NCBI RefSeq assembly: GCF_000801315.1 | Contig: NZ_CP010054.1 | Coordinates: 1,240,001 to 1,304,000, forward strand | Direction: 5' to 3' | DNA length: 64,000 nucleotides | Source: Hymenobacter sp. DG25B | Lineage (GTDB): Bacteria; Bacteroidota; Bacteroidia; Cytophagales; Hymenobacteraceae | In this document: in pieces, positions 42,746 through 51,233 of the stretch | How the letters are laid out: the number at the start of each line of letters is the position of its first letter | Numbering within the stretch: the stretch's first letter is position 1 | Translations under genes and position numbers: made by a program | Notes under the pieces: model-generated | What the model saw: only the letters and a program-made list of their open reading frames with translations | The model's database searches: none | What the model was told of the DNA's origin: nothing

Positions 42746-43359
42746 ACAATCAGGAAATTCAGAAACAGTTTTCGGCTAAAGCCAAGCATGACTTTAAGCT
42801 GATTCGTGCTGCTGTAGAGCAGGGCGATGAAAAGGCGTACGCTGAGTTGATGCAGATTTACAAGAAGCCGGTGTATCACGTGGTGCTCAAAATGGTGCGC
42901 AACCCCGACGACGCCGAGGACCTCACCATTGAAGCCTTTGCCAAGGCCTTCCGTAACCTGCACAAATTCAACCCGGAATTTGCTTTCAGTACCTGGCTGT
43001 TCCGCATTGCCACCAACAACTGCATCGATTTTATTCGCAAGAATAAAATTAAAACGATGTCCATTGACTCGGCCATCAAGATTGACAACGGCGACGAAAT
43101 CACCATTGATTTCCGCGACAACAATCTGAATCCGCAGGAAACCGCCATCAAAAATCAGAAAATCGAAATCATGCAGCACGTGGTATCCCGGCTGCCCGAT
43201 AAATACCAGCGCCTGGTTACGCTGCGCTATTTCGATGAGCTGAGCTACGAGGAAATTGCGCAGGAGCTGAAAGCGCCTCTGGGCACCGTAAAAGCCCAGC
43301 TGCACCGCGCCCGCGAGCTGCTCTATGACATGGTGAAAAACAAAAAGCACATCATCTAA
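42736..43359 (+). CDS. ECF-type RNA polymerase sigma factor
   Basis: A 207-residue sigma factor. Region 2 (about 35-100) has DAEDLTIEAFAKAFRNL and FSTWLFRIATNNCIDFIRK; region 4 (about 145-200) has LPDKYQRLVTLRYF and LSYEEIAQELKAPLGTVKAQ. There is no adjacent anti-sigma gene. It begins 10 bp inside the upstream GT2 gene and is followed by a terminator, so it is expressed with GT2. The high conservation pattern resembles a widespread Bacteroidota ECF group without a cognate anti-sigma; targets are unknown. Confidence 0.9.
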   Translation: MEVNNQEIQKQFSAKAKHDFKLIRAAVEQGDEKAYAELMQIYKKPVYHVVLKMVRNPDDAEDLTIEAFAKAFRNLHKFNPEFAFSTWLFRIATNNCIDFIRKNKIKTMSIDSAIKIDNGDEITIDFRDNNLNPQETAIKNQKIEIMQHVVSRLPDKYQRLVTLRYFDELSYEEIAQELKAPLGTVKAQLHRARELLYDMVKNKKHII

Positions 43360-43363
43360 CACG

Positions 43364-43392
43364 AAAGCCCCGGCGCAGGTCGGGGCTTTTTT
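43364..43392 (+). terminator. Intrinsic terminator of the GT2-sigma operon
   Basis: AAAGCCCCG pairs with CGGGGCTTT around an 8-nt loop, followed by TTT. Confidence 0.85.
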
Positions 43393-43393
43393 A

Positions 43394-43507
43394 ATGTAGC
43401 GCGAAGCTCCGGCTTCGTGCATGAGCCGGAGGCGAGTTCCCTCGCGCCCAAACCATACGGCCGATACTCGCTTCGCTCGTGCACGAAGCCGGAGCTTCGC
43501 GCTACAT
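43394..43507. repeat. Long family B inverted repeat, copy 2
   Basis: Two perfect 28-nt arms (43394-43421 and 43480-43507), starting ATGTAGCGCGAAGCTCCGGC, flank a 58-nt centre that itself contains GCCGGAGGCGAG-like pieces. The right arm ends 7 bp before the rsmG -7 box. Confidence 0.9.
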
Positions 43508-43514
43508 CCCTGCC

Positions 43515-43522
43515 TACCTTTG
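43515..43522 (+). promoter_or_regulatory. -7 element of rsmG
   Basis: TACCTTTG, an exact TAnnTTTG match, ends 7 nt before the rsmG ATG. The transcript would start within a few bases of the start codon. Confidence 0.6.
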
Positions 43523-43529
43523 CCCCATC

Positions 43530-44147
43530 ATGGACATCCTCTTTCACTACTTTCCCCACCTCACCGACCATCAGCGCCAGTTATTCCGGCAGCTTGATAC
43601 GGAATTCCGCAGCTGGAATGAGCGCCTGAATCTGGTAGCGCGCACCGACGTGGACAACCTAGCGGAGCGGCACTTCCTGCACTCCCTGGGCATTGCGAAA
43701 GTGGTGGAATTTCCGGCAGGCTCGTCGGTGCTGGATGTAGGTACGGGCGGCGGCTTGCCTGGCTTGCCGCTTGCTATTCTGTTCCCGGAGGTGAAGTTTC
43801 ACCTAGTGGATAGCATCGGCAAAAAGATCAGGGCAGTGCAGGAAATGGCCCGCGCCCTGAACCTGACCAACCTCACCGCCGAGCAAACCCGCGCCGAGCA
43901 GGTGCGCCATAAATACGATTACGTGGTGAGCCGCGCGGTAGCCCGCCTGGCCACTTTCCACCCCTGGATTGAGCACAGCTACAAACCCAGTAAAGATGCT
44001 ACCACGGGCCTCTACTACCTGAAAGGCGGTGACCTGACCGAGGAAATAGAAGAAGCCGGCCTGCCCGCGCACGTCTTCGATTTGAAAGATTATTTCCAAG
44101 AAGAGTTTTTCGAGACCAAGAAGGTAGTGTTTGTGCCGAATAACTAG
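43530..44147 (+). CDS. rsmG: 16S rRNA (guanine-527-N7)-methyltransferase
   Basis: A 205-residue class I SAM methyltransferase. NERLNLVARTD opens the family signature, VLDVGTGGGLPGLPLAI is the SAM loop, HLVDSIGKKIRAVQEMA follows and VVSRAVARL is the later motif. The ATG at 43530 gives MDILFHYFPHLTD; the frame upstream is the family B repeat and not coding. It lies between two repeat elements. Confidence 0.93.
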   Translation: MDILFHYFPHLTDHQRQLFRQLDTEFRSWNERLNLVARTDVDNLAERHFLHSLGIAKVVEFPAGSSVLDVGTGGGLPGLPLAILFPEVKFHLVDSIGKKIRAVQEMARALNLTNLTAEQTRAEQVRHKYDYVVSRAVARLATFHPWIEHSYKPSKDATTGLYYLKGGDLTEEIEEAGLPAHVFDLKDYFQEEFFETKKVVFVPNN

Positions 44148-44152
44148 CTCCC

Positions 44153-44317
44153 GTCATTGCGAGGACGAAGGACGAAGCAATCCGTCCTCTAAAAGGTGAC
44201 GAGCCCTAATTACCCAGAAAGCCCTTGACGTATGTTTTCACGTCAAGGGCTTTTCACATTGGAAGGCTTTCTACGTTTGCTAGGACGGATTGCTTCGTCC
44301 TTCGTCCTCGCAATGAC
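44153..44317. repeat. Long inverted repeat, family A, copy 2
   Basis: Two perfect 36-nt arms (44153-44188 and 44282-44317) starting GTCATTGCGAGGACGAAGG flank a 93-nt centre that holds an inner hairpin (GCCCTTGACG.../...CGTCAAGGGC). The element fills the convergent gap between rsmG and the alpha/beta hydrolase. Confidence 0.92.
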
Positions 44318-44324
44318 ATTGACC

Positions 44325-45311
44325 TCACGCCGGAACTTCGGCCGTGAGGAATTCAATGGCGCGGCGCTCGGAATAGTATTCTCCGTCCGGGGTGCCCTCG
44401 CCAAAACCCACGTGGCCGCCTTCGTGCGGGGTTTCCAGGAAAACATACTGACTATGGGAGGCCACGTCCCGGGGAAAGCAGGCGGGCGGTAGGAAGGGGT
44501 CGTTTTCGGCATTTACCAGCAGCGTGGGGATACGAATATTGCTGAGGTAGCGCCCGGAACTGGCATGCTCATAGTACTCCTCCGCCGACTTAAAACCATG
44601 CATGGGAGCCGTATACTGATCATCAAACTCCGGGAAGTAGCGCAAATCGTCCAGCTTGGAGACGTCAACCTTATCGGGCATAATCTCGGCTTTCTGGCGG
44701 ATTTTTTCCCGCAGCGTTTTCATAAAGTTGTTGAGATACAACCGGTTTTCCAGGCGTGAAATGTGGTTTGAGCTGGACTTTAGGTCGGTAGGCACCGAGA
44801 AAACGGCGGCCCGCTTTACTTCGCGCGGCACCCGCTCCGGGTTTTCACCCAGGTACTTCAGCGTAACGTTGCCGCCGGCGCTGAACCCGGTGAGGAAAAT
44901 ACGGCGGTAGCGCAGCTTGCTCAGGGCGTGGCGCACCACAAAATCCAGGTCGTCAGTGTCGCCGAGGTGGTAGGAGCGGAGCAGGCGGTTCATCTCGCCA
45001 CTGCAGCTGCGGTAGTTCCAGGCCAGGGCATCGAACCCAGCCCGGTTGAGGGCGCGCACCATGCCCCGCACGTAAGGCCGGCCGGCGCTGCCCTCCAGGC
45101 CGTGCGAGACGATACCTAGGGTGTCGGCCGGCTCGTCGGTGGAAAGCCGGGACCAGTCCAGGTCCAGGAAGTCCCCATCCTCAGTTTCTACCCGTTCCCG
45201 CTGGTAGCGTACATCCGGGACAGAGCGCCAAAGGCTGGGGACAATCGTCTGTATATGCCCATTAAACAGATACATGGGCGGCTGATATCCGGAGGTAGAA
45301 ACGAGTGGCAT
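44325..45311 (-). CDS. YheT-like alpha/beta hydrolase
   Basis: A 328-residue hydrolase of the COG0429 type. The nucleophile is in LTGFSAGGNVTLKYLG; GIVSHGLEGSAGRPYVRGM supplies the oxyanion region; LVNAENDPFLPP holds the acid and THEGGHVGF (preceded by Pro/Glu) the catalytic histidine. The N-terminal YLFNGHIQTIVPSLWR is diagnostic of the YheT group. It is a cytosolic esterase of unknown substrate. It is followed by a family A repeat. Confidence 0.87.
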   Translation of the reverse strand: MPLVSTSGYQPPMYLFNGHIQTIVPSLWRSVPDVRYQRERVETEDGDFLDLDWSRLSTDEPADTLGIVSHGLEGSAGRPYVRGMVRALNRAGFDALAWNYRSCSGEMNRLLRSYHLGDTDDLDFVVRHALSKLRYRRIFLTGFSAGGNVTLKYLGENPERVPREVKRAAVFSVPTDLKSSSNHISRLENRLYLNNFMKTLREKIRQKAEIMPDKVDVSKLDDLRYFPEFDDQYTAPMHGFKSAEEYYEHASSGRYLSNIRIPTLLVNAENDPFLPPACFPRDVASHSQYVFLETPHEGGHVGFGEGTPDGEYYSERRAIEFLTAEVPA

Positions 45312-45452
45312 GACAGTCAGCGGAAATAGGTAGGATAGTAACCAACTGTGAAAAAAGATGGTGCCTGCAAGGCTTTACTTAATATACTAATAATGCGGCT
45401 TGCATACTATTTATCCCTGCCTGAATTTTTTTAAAAGATGGAATTGAGCATT

Positions 45453-46637
45453 TTAGAAAGCTTTTTGCTGCCGGGCGGCTGGAATCCTGACCATTCCCAG
45501 AAACAGGCTCACAGCCACCGCCATGCCGCCTGCCAGCGCAAACGGCAGGGCGGCACCTGCCCACAGCCATAGTACGCCGGCCAGGGAACTGGCTACCAGC
45601 GCCGCCAGGCTGCTGAGTCCGGCAAAGGTACCCAGCGCCGCGCCGGTATCCGTAGGCGCGCACAGGTTGCTGACCCAGGCTTTGCTCACGCCCTCCGTAG
45701 CCGCCGCATAGCAGCCGTACAAACCAAAAAGCAGGGCCAGTACACCGGGCTGGCGGGCCCAGATCATACCCAGATACACGCCGGCAAACAGCAGGAGTCC
45801 GGCAATCAGCATACGGCGGGGGCCCAGCCGGTCGGCGAGGAAACCGGCCGGGAAGGCGGCCACCGCATATACCAGGTTGTAGAAAATATACAGCCCAATG
45901 ACGTGCGCATCGGGCAGGCCGCGCTGCCGGGCCAGCAGTAGCAAAAACGCATCGGAGCTATTGAAGAGGGCAAATACCAGTAGCGCGCCCACCACCCGGC
46001 GGTAGCTGCTTGGCGCCTGCCGCCAGTAGCGGAAGGCCGCCCAGAACGGCTGCATAGGCTGCGTAGACCTGGTTCGGGACTTTTCCCGCACCAGAAACGT
46101 GGTAAAAACGGCCACCAACCCCGGCAGAAAAGCCAGCAGAAATAAGAGTCGGTACTCGCCCGGGTGGTAGGCCAGCCAGACCAGCGCGGCGGCCGGCCCC
46201 AGCACCGCGCCGGTGGTATCCATGCCCCGATGAAAGCCAAACACGCGGCCTTTAAAGGCGGGAGTAGTTTCATCGGAAAGCAACGCGTCGCGGGAGCCGG
46301 TGCGCAGCCCTTTGCCCAGGCGGTCTAGGGTCCGGGCCAGGAAAACCCACCAGGGCGCCGCCAGCACGGCCAGCATGGGCTTGCTGAGGGCACTCAAGCC
46401 ATAGCCCCAGCGCACAAAAGGCAGGCGCCGCCCTAACCGGTCCGACCACTGCCCGAAATAGCCTTTACTCAAACCCGCCGTGGCTTCGGCTACACCTTCC
46501 AGCACCCCAATCAGTGCCACCGAAAAGCCAATGCTTTGCAGATATAAGGGCATGACGGGGTACAGCATCTCGCTGGCCAGGTCCGTGAACAGGCTCACCA
46601 GGGAAAGCAGCCAGATGGTGCGGGTCAGGTACTTCAC
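45453..46637 (-). CDS. MFS transporter
   Basis: A 394-residue protein with twelve hydrophobic helices; it starts at a GTG (MKYLTRTIWLLSLVSLFTD). The loop 2-3 motif is FGQWSDRLGRRLPFVRWGY, and the sequence DRLGKGLRTGSRDALLSDE with GRVFGFHRGMDTTGAV resembles MFS proteins of the type found across Bacteroidota and Chloroflexi. The substrate is unknown. It is divergent from rpsT with a promoter region between. Confidence 0.87.
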   Translation of the reverse strand: MKYLTRTIWLLSLVSLFTDLASEMLYPVMPLYLQSIGFSVALIGVLEGVAEATAGLSKGYFGQWSDRLGRRLPFVRWGYGLSALSKPMLAVLAAPWWVFLARTLDRLGKGLRTGSRDALLSDETTPAFKGRVFGFHRGMDTTGAVLGPAAALVWLAYHPGEYRLLFLLAFLPGLVAVFTTFLVREKSRTRSTQPMQPFWAAFRYWRQAPSSYRRVVGALLVFALFNSSDAFLLLLARQRGLPDAHVIGLYIFYNLVYAVAAFPAGFLADRLGPRRMLIAGLLLFAGVYLGMIWARQPGVLALLFGLYGCYAAATEGVSKAWVSNLCAPTDTGAALGTFAGLSSLAALVASSLAGVLWLWAGAALPFALAGGMAVAVSLFLGMVRIPAARQQKAF

Positions 46638-46704
46638 GAAAAAAGGTGGTAGAACAGTAAGGGCAGCCGTTGTACGATGGTGGCGCGCATTTTGCCCATT
46701 TTGG

Positions 46705-46735
46705 TTTGCTATTATCGATCAAAGCCTTACCTTTG
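46705..46735 (+). promoter_or_regulatory. Promoter of rpsT
   Basis: TTTG (46705-46708), a 19-nt spacer and TACCTTTG (46728-46735) are an ideal Bacteroidota promoter. The leader to the rpsT start is about 45 nt. Confidence 0.82.
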
Positions 46736-46783
46736 CCAACCCAATTGAATTGATTTCGAGCAGACCGTCACCTTTACATACTC

Positions 46784-47041
46784 ATGGCGAACCATAAATC
46801 GGCCCTCAAGCGCATCCGTTCCAACGAAGCTAAGCGCGTACTGAACCGTTACCAGGCTAAATCTACCCGCACTGCCGTTAAGAAACTGCGTGCTACCACC
46901 GATGCTACCCAGGCACAAGAGCTGCTGAAGAAAGTATCGTCTATGCTGGACCGCCTGGCCAAAAAGAACATCATTCACAAGAACAAAGCCGCCAACAACA
47001 AATCGAAGCTGGCTAAGTTCGTGAAGTCGCTGGCTGCTTAA
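46784..47041 (+). CDS. rpsT: 30S ribosomal protein S20
   Basis: An 85-residue, strongly basic helical protein (MANHKSALKRIRSNEAKR... and HKNKAANNKSKLAKF) that binds 16S rRNA early in assembly. The length and ends match the family. It is monocistronic, with a consensus promoter upstream and an intrinsic terminator downstream. Confidence 0.97.
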   Translation: MANHKSALKRIRSNEAKRVLNRYQAKSTRTAVKKLRATTDATQAQELLKKVSSMLDRLAKKNIIHKNKAANNKSKLAKFVKSLAA

Positions 47042-47071
47042 GTAGTCAACCGACATTCTGCTCTTATATAG

Positions 47072-47103
47072 AAAAGGCCTTGCGTGCAGACGCAAGGCCT
47101 TTT
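47072..47103 (+). terminator. Intrinsic terminator of rpsT
   Basis: AAAAGGCCTTGCGT pairs perfectly with ACGCAAGGCCTTTT around a 4-nt loop. Confidence 0.9.
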
Positions 47104-47190
47104 CGCGTTATTTTTTATTTTGATACGCATGTGCCCGGCGCAACAGTGGGGAAACTGTAGCTTTAGGCTCAAAGAGCATTTTCCCAGGCT

Positions 47191-48651
47191 ATGCGGTATT
47201 TCTATTCCTTATTATTCTTTTTCAGTCTAGGCATCAGTAGCCAGCAGGCGGTAGCGCAGAACTGGCGCCTATTCCGGCCGGGCCTGATATACTCTTACCA
47301 GGTGGTGGGCAAACCTGAGGTCTATACCCTCCGGCTGGATTCCGCCTTTATGATAGGAGCCGACTCGGTGTACCGGTTTAACCGAATTATGCGGCCCGAC
47401 CGCTTCTCCCCGGAACTGTATCATAAGTCTGACAATAACCTGTTTGGTGCGCAGGTACGTTTTGTGCCTGGCAGCCAGGAAGTCGTGCTGGAAGCATTGA
47501 CTGATGCCCTGCAAGCGCCCGTGCAACTGCTGTTGCGCCCCGCTGCAGCCATAGGTAGTAGCTGGCAGGCTTCGGAGGGCGTTACGGCGGTACTGAGCAG
47601 CCGCACCCAGCAAACGGTTCATGGTGTGCCGGATATAGTAGCTACGGTAGTGCTCAGCAACGGGCAGCAGGTGCTGATAGGGGAGAAACTGGGCTTACTG
47701 CAGGCCCCGCAATGGCTTAATCTGGATGCCGCTACGGCTAGTAACCTGCAAGCCGACCGTGTGCCCGTTACCTGGGCCGAATCTGACTATTACCCCGCTC
47801 ATACCTTCGACTTTCAGCCGGGCGACGAATTCGGGTATGAACAGTATGATTGGATTTTCTCCCTTCCCTGTGCCAAAGACTATATCCTGCGGCGCATCAG
47901 CACCCGGGAGCAAACCCAGGATAGCCTGAAATATACCTATCAGGAAGAGCGGGCTACCCGAGGCTTTGGGCCCGGCAGCCCCTGCAATAATGTATATGCT
48001 GAAACCATCCATCCCCGCACCGTGGGGCGCATAGCCGTCTCGCTAAGAACCGGGCAGTGGGCCGATAAAACACACCCGCCGCTGCGCCTGCTCACCTGGG
48101 AGTACCAGAAGCAAAGCACGGCTTCAGACCCGGAAAGCTATATCCTGGCTCTACCCCTAAGTACAAATGCCGGAACTGCCTTGCCCGGCCCGGAATATAT
48201 CCGGGTATATAAGCGGGACCAAACTTACGCCATCGGCCTGGACTACCTGGCCCACCCTCAACAACTTAGTGCGCCGGTAGGCATGGTGCATGATAACGAT
48301 ACCTGGCTGGTGTACTACCGCCGGCGCCTGCCGGATGGTACTTATTCCACGTTTGGCAATCGGCAGCAATACGAGGTGCTATTGCCCGTGCGGGCCGCCG
48401 GTAGTTTGCTGACAATTCGCGCCTATCCGAATCCTGCGGCAGGAGTAGTTACCCTGGATTGGGCTTTGCCCGCCATAAAGGGTGTCCGGCTCAGCTTAAC
48501 TGACTTGGCAGGGAGGGCGCTCTGGCAGGCAGAACCGCCGACAGGTAGTACGCAGGCGCAGGTGCCATTAGCGGCCTACCCGGCTGGTCTGTATGTAGTG
48601 CGCTTGGAGCAGCCAGGCTATGCGCCCGTAACGCTGCGCGTACAGCATTAG
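47191..48651 (+). CDS. Secreted protein with T9SS type A sorting domain
   Basis: A 486-residue extracellular protein. It has a signal peptide (residues 1-22, ending AVAQ), a large beta-rich central region of unknown fold, and a C-terminal type IX secretion sorting domain (about 405-486): AYPNPAAGVVTLDW, LTDLAGRALW, and AAYPAGLYVVRLE. That domain directs export through the PorKLMN/Sov machinery and anchoring to the surface. I recognise no catalytic motif in the body. The gene has its own terminator and is convergent with pyk. Confidence 0.88.
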   Translation: MRYFYSLLFFFSLGISSQQAVAQNWRLFRPGLIYSYQVVGKPEVYTLRLDSAFMIGADSVYRFNRIMRPDRFSPELYHKSDNNLFGAQVRFVPGSQEVVLEALTDALQAPVQLLLRPAAAIGSSWQASEGVTAVLSSRTQQTVHGVPDIVATVVLSNGQQVLIGEKLGLLQAPQWLNLDAATASNLQADRVPVTWAESDYYPAHTFDFQPGDEFGYEQYDWIFSLPCAKDYILRRISTREQTQDSLKYTYQEERATRGFGPGSPCNNVYAETIHPRTVGRIAVSLRTGQWADKTHPPLRLLTWEYQKQSTASDPESYILALPLSTNAGTALPGPEYIRVYKRDQTYAIGLDYLAHPQQLSAPVGMVHDNDTWLVYYRRRLPDGTYSTFGNRQQYEVLLPVRAAGSLLTIRAYPNPAAGVVTLDWALPAIKGVRLSLTDLAGRALWQAEPPTGSTQAQVPLAAYPAGLYVVRLEQPGYAPVTLRVQH

Positions 48652-48668
48652 CGAAGATACGTTGAAAT

Positions 48669-48705
48669 AAAAAAGCCCCTCGGAAGATATCCAAGGGGCT
48701 TTTTT
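48669..48705. terminator. Bidirectional terminator between T9SS gene and pyk
   Basis: AAAAAAGCCCCT pairs with AGGGGCTTTTTT around a 13-nt loop; convergent genes on both sides can use it. Confidence 0.9.
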
Positions 48706-48726
48706 ATTCAATGAATAAGCCGAAAA

Positions 48727-50166
48727 TTACGCTACGCTCACTTTTACCATGTTGGTTTTGCCCTTCTCATTGATGGGCATGGAAGCAGTGTTAATGAACA
48801 CGTCGCCCGCATCCAGGTGGCCCGTGGTGGTCAGCACGTACTTGATGTCCGAAACGGTACTGTCGGTGCTCACCATCCGGTCGTAGTAGAAGCCGCGCAC
48901 ACCCCAGATCAGGCTGAGAGCCGTGAGCAGGGGGCGATTATCGGTGAAGATAAAGATGCTGGCCTTGGGGCGGTACTTGGCAATCTGGAAGGCCGTGTAG
49001 CCGCGGTGCGTCATGCCGGTAATGGCTTTGGCGCCGGTGTTCTTGGCCAGGTGACAGGCCGCCGACAGAATGCTGTCTACCATGAACGTGGGCGACTCCG
49101 GGGTAATGGTATGCCAGTGGTTGTACAGGCTGGGCATGCGGCTTTCCACGCTCAGAATAGTAGCCACCATGGAGCGGATTACTTCCGCCGGGTAAGCGCC
49201 TACGGCGGTTTCCGCGGAGAGCATCACGGCATCGGCCCCGTCAATCACGGCGTTGGCCACGTCACTGGTTTCGGCGCGGGTAGGGCGGGGCGCAGTAATC
49301 ATGCTCTCCATCATCTGGGTAGCTACAATTACGGGCTTGCCGGCCTTGTTGCACTTAGCCACAATTTCCTTCTGGGCCATGGGCACTTCTTCCATCTTCA
49401 CCTCCACGCCCAGGTCGCCGCGCGCTACCATCACAGCATCAGTAATGGCTATGATTTCGTCGAGGTTGCGCAGGCCTTCGGGGGTTTCAATCTTGGCAAT
49501 CACGCGGGTGGATTTGCCGCTTTCCGCAATCAGGCTCTTGATGAAGCGGATGTCATCGGCGCGGCGCGCAAACGAAAGGGCAATCCAGTCTACATCATTC
49601 TCCAGCCCAAATTTCAGGTCCTCAATGTCCTTCTCCGTCATAGACGGGGCCGATACTTCGGAGTCGGGCAGGTTGATGCCTTTGCGGGGCTTCACCAGAC
49701 CGCCGTAGATAACCTCCACGTCCACTTCCTTGTCACGGTCGGTGGCCAGCACGCGCAGCTCAATCTTACCGTCGTCAATGAGGATCATGTCGCCAGCCTT
49801 CACGTCGCGGGCCAGGCCCAGGTAAATGGTGCTCAGGCGCGTGGCCGTGCTGATTTCCTTCTCGCCGCACACCAGTTTAATCTTGTCGCCGGCCTTAATT
49901 TCCACGCCGCCGCCTTCTACATCGCCCAGGCGAATTTTGGGGCCCTGCAAGTCCTGCAGCAAACCCACGTTGGTGCGCATGTCTTTGTTCAGGCGGCGCA
50001 CATTATGAATAACGGCCAGGTGGTCTTCGTAGCTGCCGTGCGAGAAATTGAGGCGGAAAACATCCACCCCCTCGCGGATGAGCATGCCCAGCTTTTCGTA
50101 GGTATTGGAGGCGGGGCCAACGGTGGCCACAATCTTGGTCTTATTAAACTTAGGACGCGGTTCCAT
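48727..50166 (-). CDS. pyk: Pyruvate kinase
   Basis: A 479-residue glycolytic enzyme converting PEP and ADP to pyruvate and ATP, starting at the ATG giving MEPRPKFNKTKIVATVGPAS. The active-site segment is VIAKIETPEGLRNLDEI, with MVARGDLGVEV and VIVATQMMESM following. The C-terminal allosteric domain is present but short. It is downstream of the IPExxVDY gene on the same strand; a family B repeat and a -7 box lie in the gap. Confidence 0.97.
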   Translation of the reverse strand: MEPRPKFNKTKIVATVGPASNTYEKLGMLIREGVDVFRLNFSHGSYEDHLAVIHNVRRLNKDMRTNVGLLQDLQGPKIRLGDVEGGGVEIKAGDKIKLVCGEKEISTATRLSTIYLGLARDVKAGDMILIDDGKIELRVLATDRDKEVDVEVIYGGLVKPRKGINLPDSEVSAPSMTEKDIEDLKFGLENDVDWIALSFARRADDIRFIKSLIAESGKSTRVIAKIETPEGLRNLDEIIAITDAVMVARGDLGVEVKMEEVPMAQKEIVAKCNKAGKPVIVATQMMESMITAPRPTRAETSDVANAVIDGADAVMLSAETAVGAYPAEVIRSMVATILSVESRMPSLYNHWHTITPESPTFMVDSILSAACHLAKNTGAKAITGMTHRGYTAFQIAKYRPKASIFIFTDNRPLLTALSLIWGVRGFYYDRMVSTDSTVSDIKYVLTTTGHLDAGDVFINTASMPINEKGKTNMVKVSVA

Positions 50167-50217
50167 GCAAAAGGAATAAGTGACTCTCTTAAACAAAGGC
50201 AACCTGGGGCTGCCTCA

Positions 50218-50225
50218 CAAAGGTA
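50218..50225 (-). promoter_or_regulatory. -7 element of pyk overlapping a repeat
   Basis: TACCTTTG on the minus strand is an exact consensus match 51 nt before the pyk ATG. Its first three bases lie inside the left arm of the family B repeat at 50223-50309. Confidence 0.55.
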
Positions 50226-50309
50226 GCGCGAAGCGGCTGCTTTAAGCATCGTTTAGGCCGTTTTCACCGACCCGGAACAACGATGCCGGAAGCAGCCGCT
50301 TCGCGCTAC
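50223..50309. repeat. Long family B inverted repeat, copy 3
   Basis: GTAGCGCGAAGCGGCTGCTT (50223-50242) and its perfect complement (50290-50309) flank a centre with a shorter GCATCGTT/AACGATGC stem. The outer 13 bases match the arms of the copies at 38051 and 43394. Confidence 0.9.
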
Positions 50310-50317
50310 AAGAACGC

Positions 50318-50740
50318 TCAAAAAAGGAGATTTTCTTTGAATTTTAATGAATTGGGGTCGAACTGACAGGCGTACTGCACCACCGGCAGCGCACTTAAAC
50401 GAGCCAGGAATTCGTCGCCGGAAAATTCGTCGCTGCCATTGCTCACCTGCAACAGGTAGTCGTATTCCTTGATATCGGGCGCCAGAAAGGGCCTTTTCAG
50501 GATAGACGGATCCAGGGAGCGGTTGCGCAACAGGCGCAGGGAAAGGGTTTCCGTGGCGTGCAGGTAGTTGCTGATCACCAGGCGCCCCCGGGAGAGCAGG
50601 TCATAGATTAAATCCTGCTGCTTTACCAGGCGCAGGCGCAGGGCGTTGTTCAGCGTCCAGGCCAGGGTATGTTCGCGGCTGGAGGAAACAATGCCAAAAA
50701 GATCAAAGTCGCAGTCGTACTCAACGTCTAGGGTAAGCAT
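50318..50740 (-). CDS. IPExxVDY-family protein
   Basis: This 140-residue soluble protein opens LTLDVEYDCDFDLFGIVSS and ends FDPNSLKFKENLLF, both close to the conserved ends of a small Bacteroidota-only family usually encoded next to pyk or rnc. The family's IPExxVDY box seems degenerate here (FLAPDIKEYDYLLQV is the matching region). Function is unknown; the linkage to pyk and to acpP-fabF-rnc is conserved. It is divergent from acpP. Confidence 0.72.
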   Translation of the reverse strand: MLTLDVEYDCDFDLFGIVSSSREHTLAWTLNNALRLRLVKQQDLIYDLLSRGRLVISNYLHATETLSLRLLRNRSLDPSILKRPFLAPDIKEYDYLLQVSNGSDEFSGDEFLARLSALPVVQYACQFDPNSLKFKENLLF

Positions 50741-50894
50741 GGCGGAAGCAGTTAGGCCAACGGCAGCAAAGTTACGGGTTGCCGGCAGGGGCGGGCCATA
50801 ACGCAGAGAGGAAAGACAAGATTGCGTGTTTGTTTGACAATGTTAGGGAAGATGGTGTTATTTGTGGCTGAGTTTTCCTTAAACCCCCACGGAA

Positions 50895-51131
50895 ATGTCT
50901 GAAATTGCAGAAAAAGTAAAGGCCATCATCATCGATAAACTCGGCGTAGAAGCTTCGGAAGTAACTCCGGAGGCCAGCTTCACCAACGACCTGGGTGCTG
51001 ACTCGCTGGATACTGTTGAGCTGATCATGGAATTTGAAAAAGAATTCAACGTATCGATTCCCGACGACCAGGCCGAAAACATCGGTACCGTGGGTCAGGC
51101 TATCAGCTACCTCGAGCAGCACGCTAAGTAG
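50895..51131 (+). CDS. acpP: Acyl carrier protein
   Basis: A 78-residue acidic four-helix protein. The phosphopantetheine serine is in [14 protein letters not shown]. It carries growing acyl chains in fatty-acid synthesis. Genes acpP, fabF and rnc follow one another on the same strand, the conserved bacterial order. A strong hairpin with a T run lies between acpP and fabF and may let acpP be made in excess. Confidence 0.97.
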   Translation: MSEIAEKVKAIIIDKLGVEASEVTPEASFTNDLGADSLDTVELIMEFEKEFNVSIPDDQAENIGTVGQAISYLEQHAK

Positions 51132-51165
51132 TCTGTCAGACTACCGCTGCTCCCTTAGTGCTTAC

Positions 51166-51198
51166 CGGCCGGCTAGCCGCCGGCCGTTTTGCTTTTTT
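51166..51198 (+). terminator. Terminator or attenuator between acpP and fabF
   Basis: CGGCCGGC pairs with GCCGGCCG around a 5-nt loop, followed by TTTTGCTTTTTT. A TAGTTTTC box follows at once and might restart transcription of fabF. Confidence 0.75.
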
Positions 51199-51233
51199 AG
51201 TTTTCGTATTCTTTCGCTTCTCTGAGCCAGCCT

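Noticed and set aside
48817..50226. Long plus-strand ORF (469 codons) opposite pyk
   Set aside because: It is an exact shadow of pyruvate kinase, rich in His/Gly/Ala, with no domain pattern; GC-rich codon structure leaves long open antisense frames in this genome.
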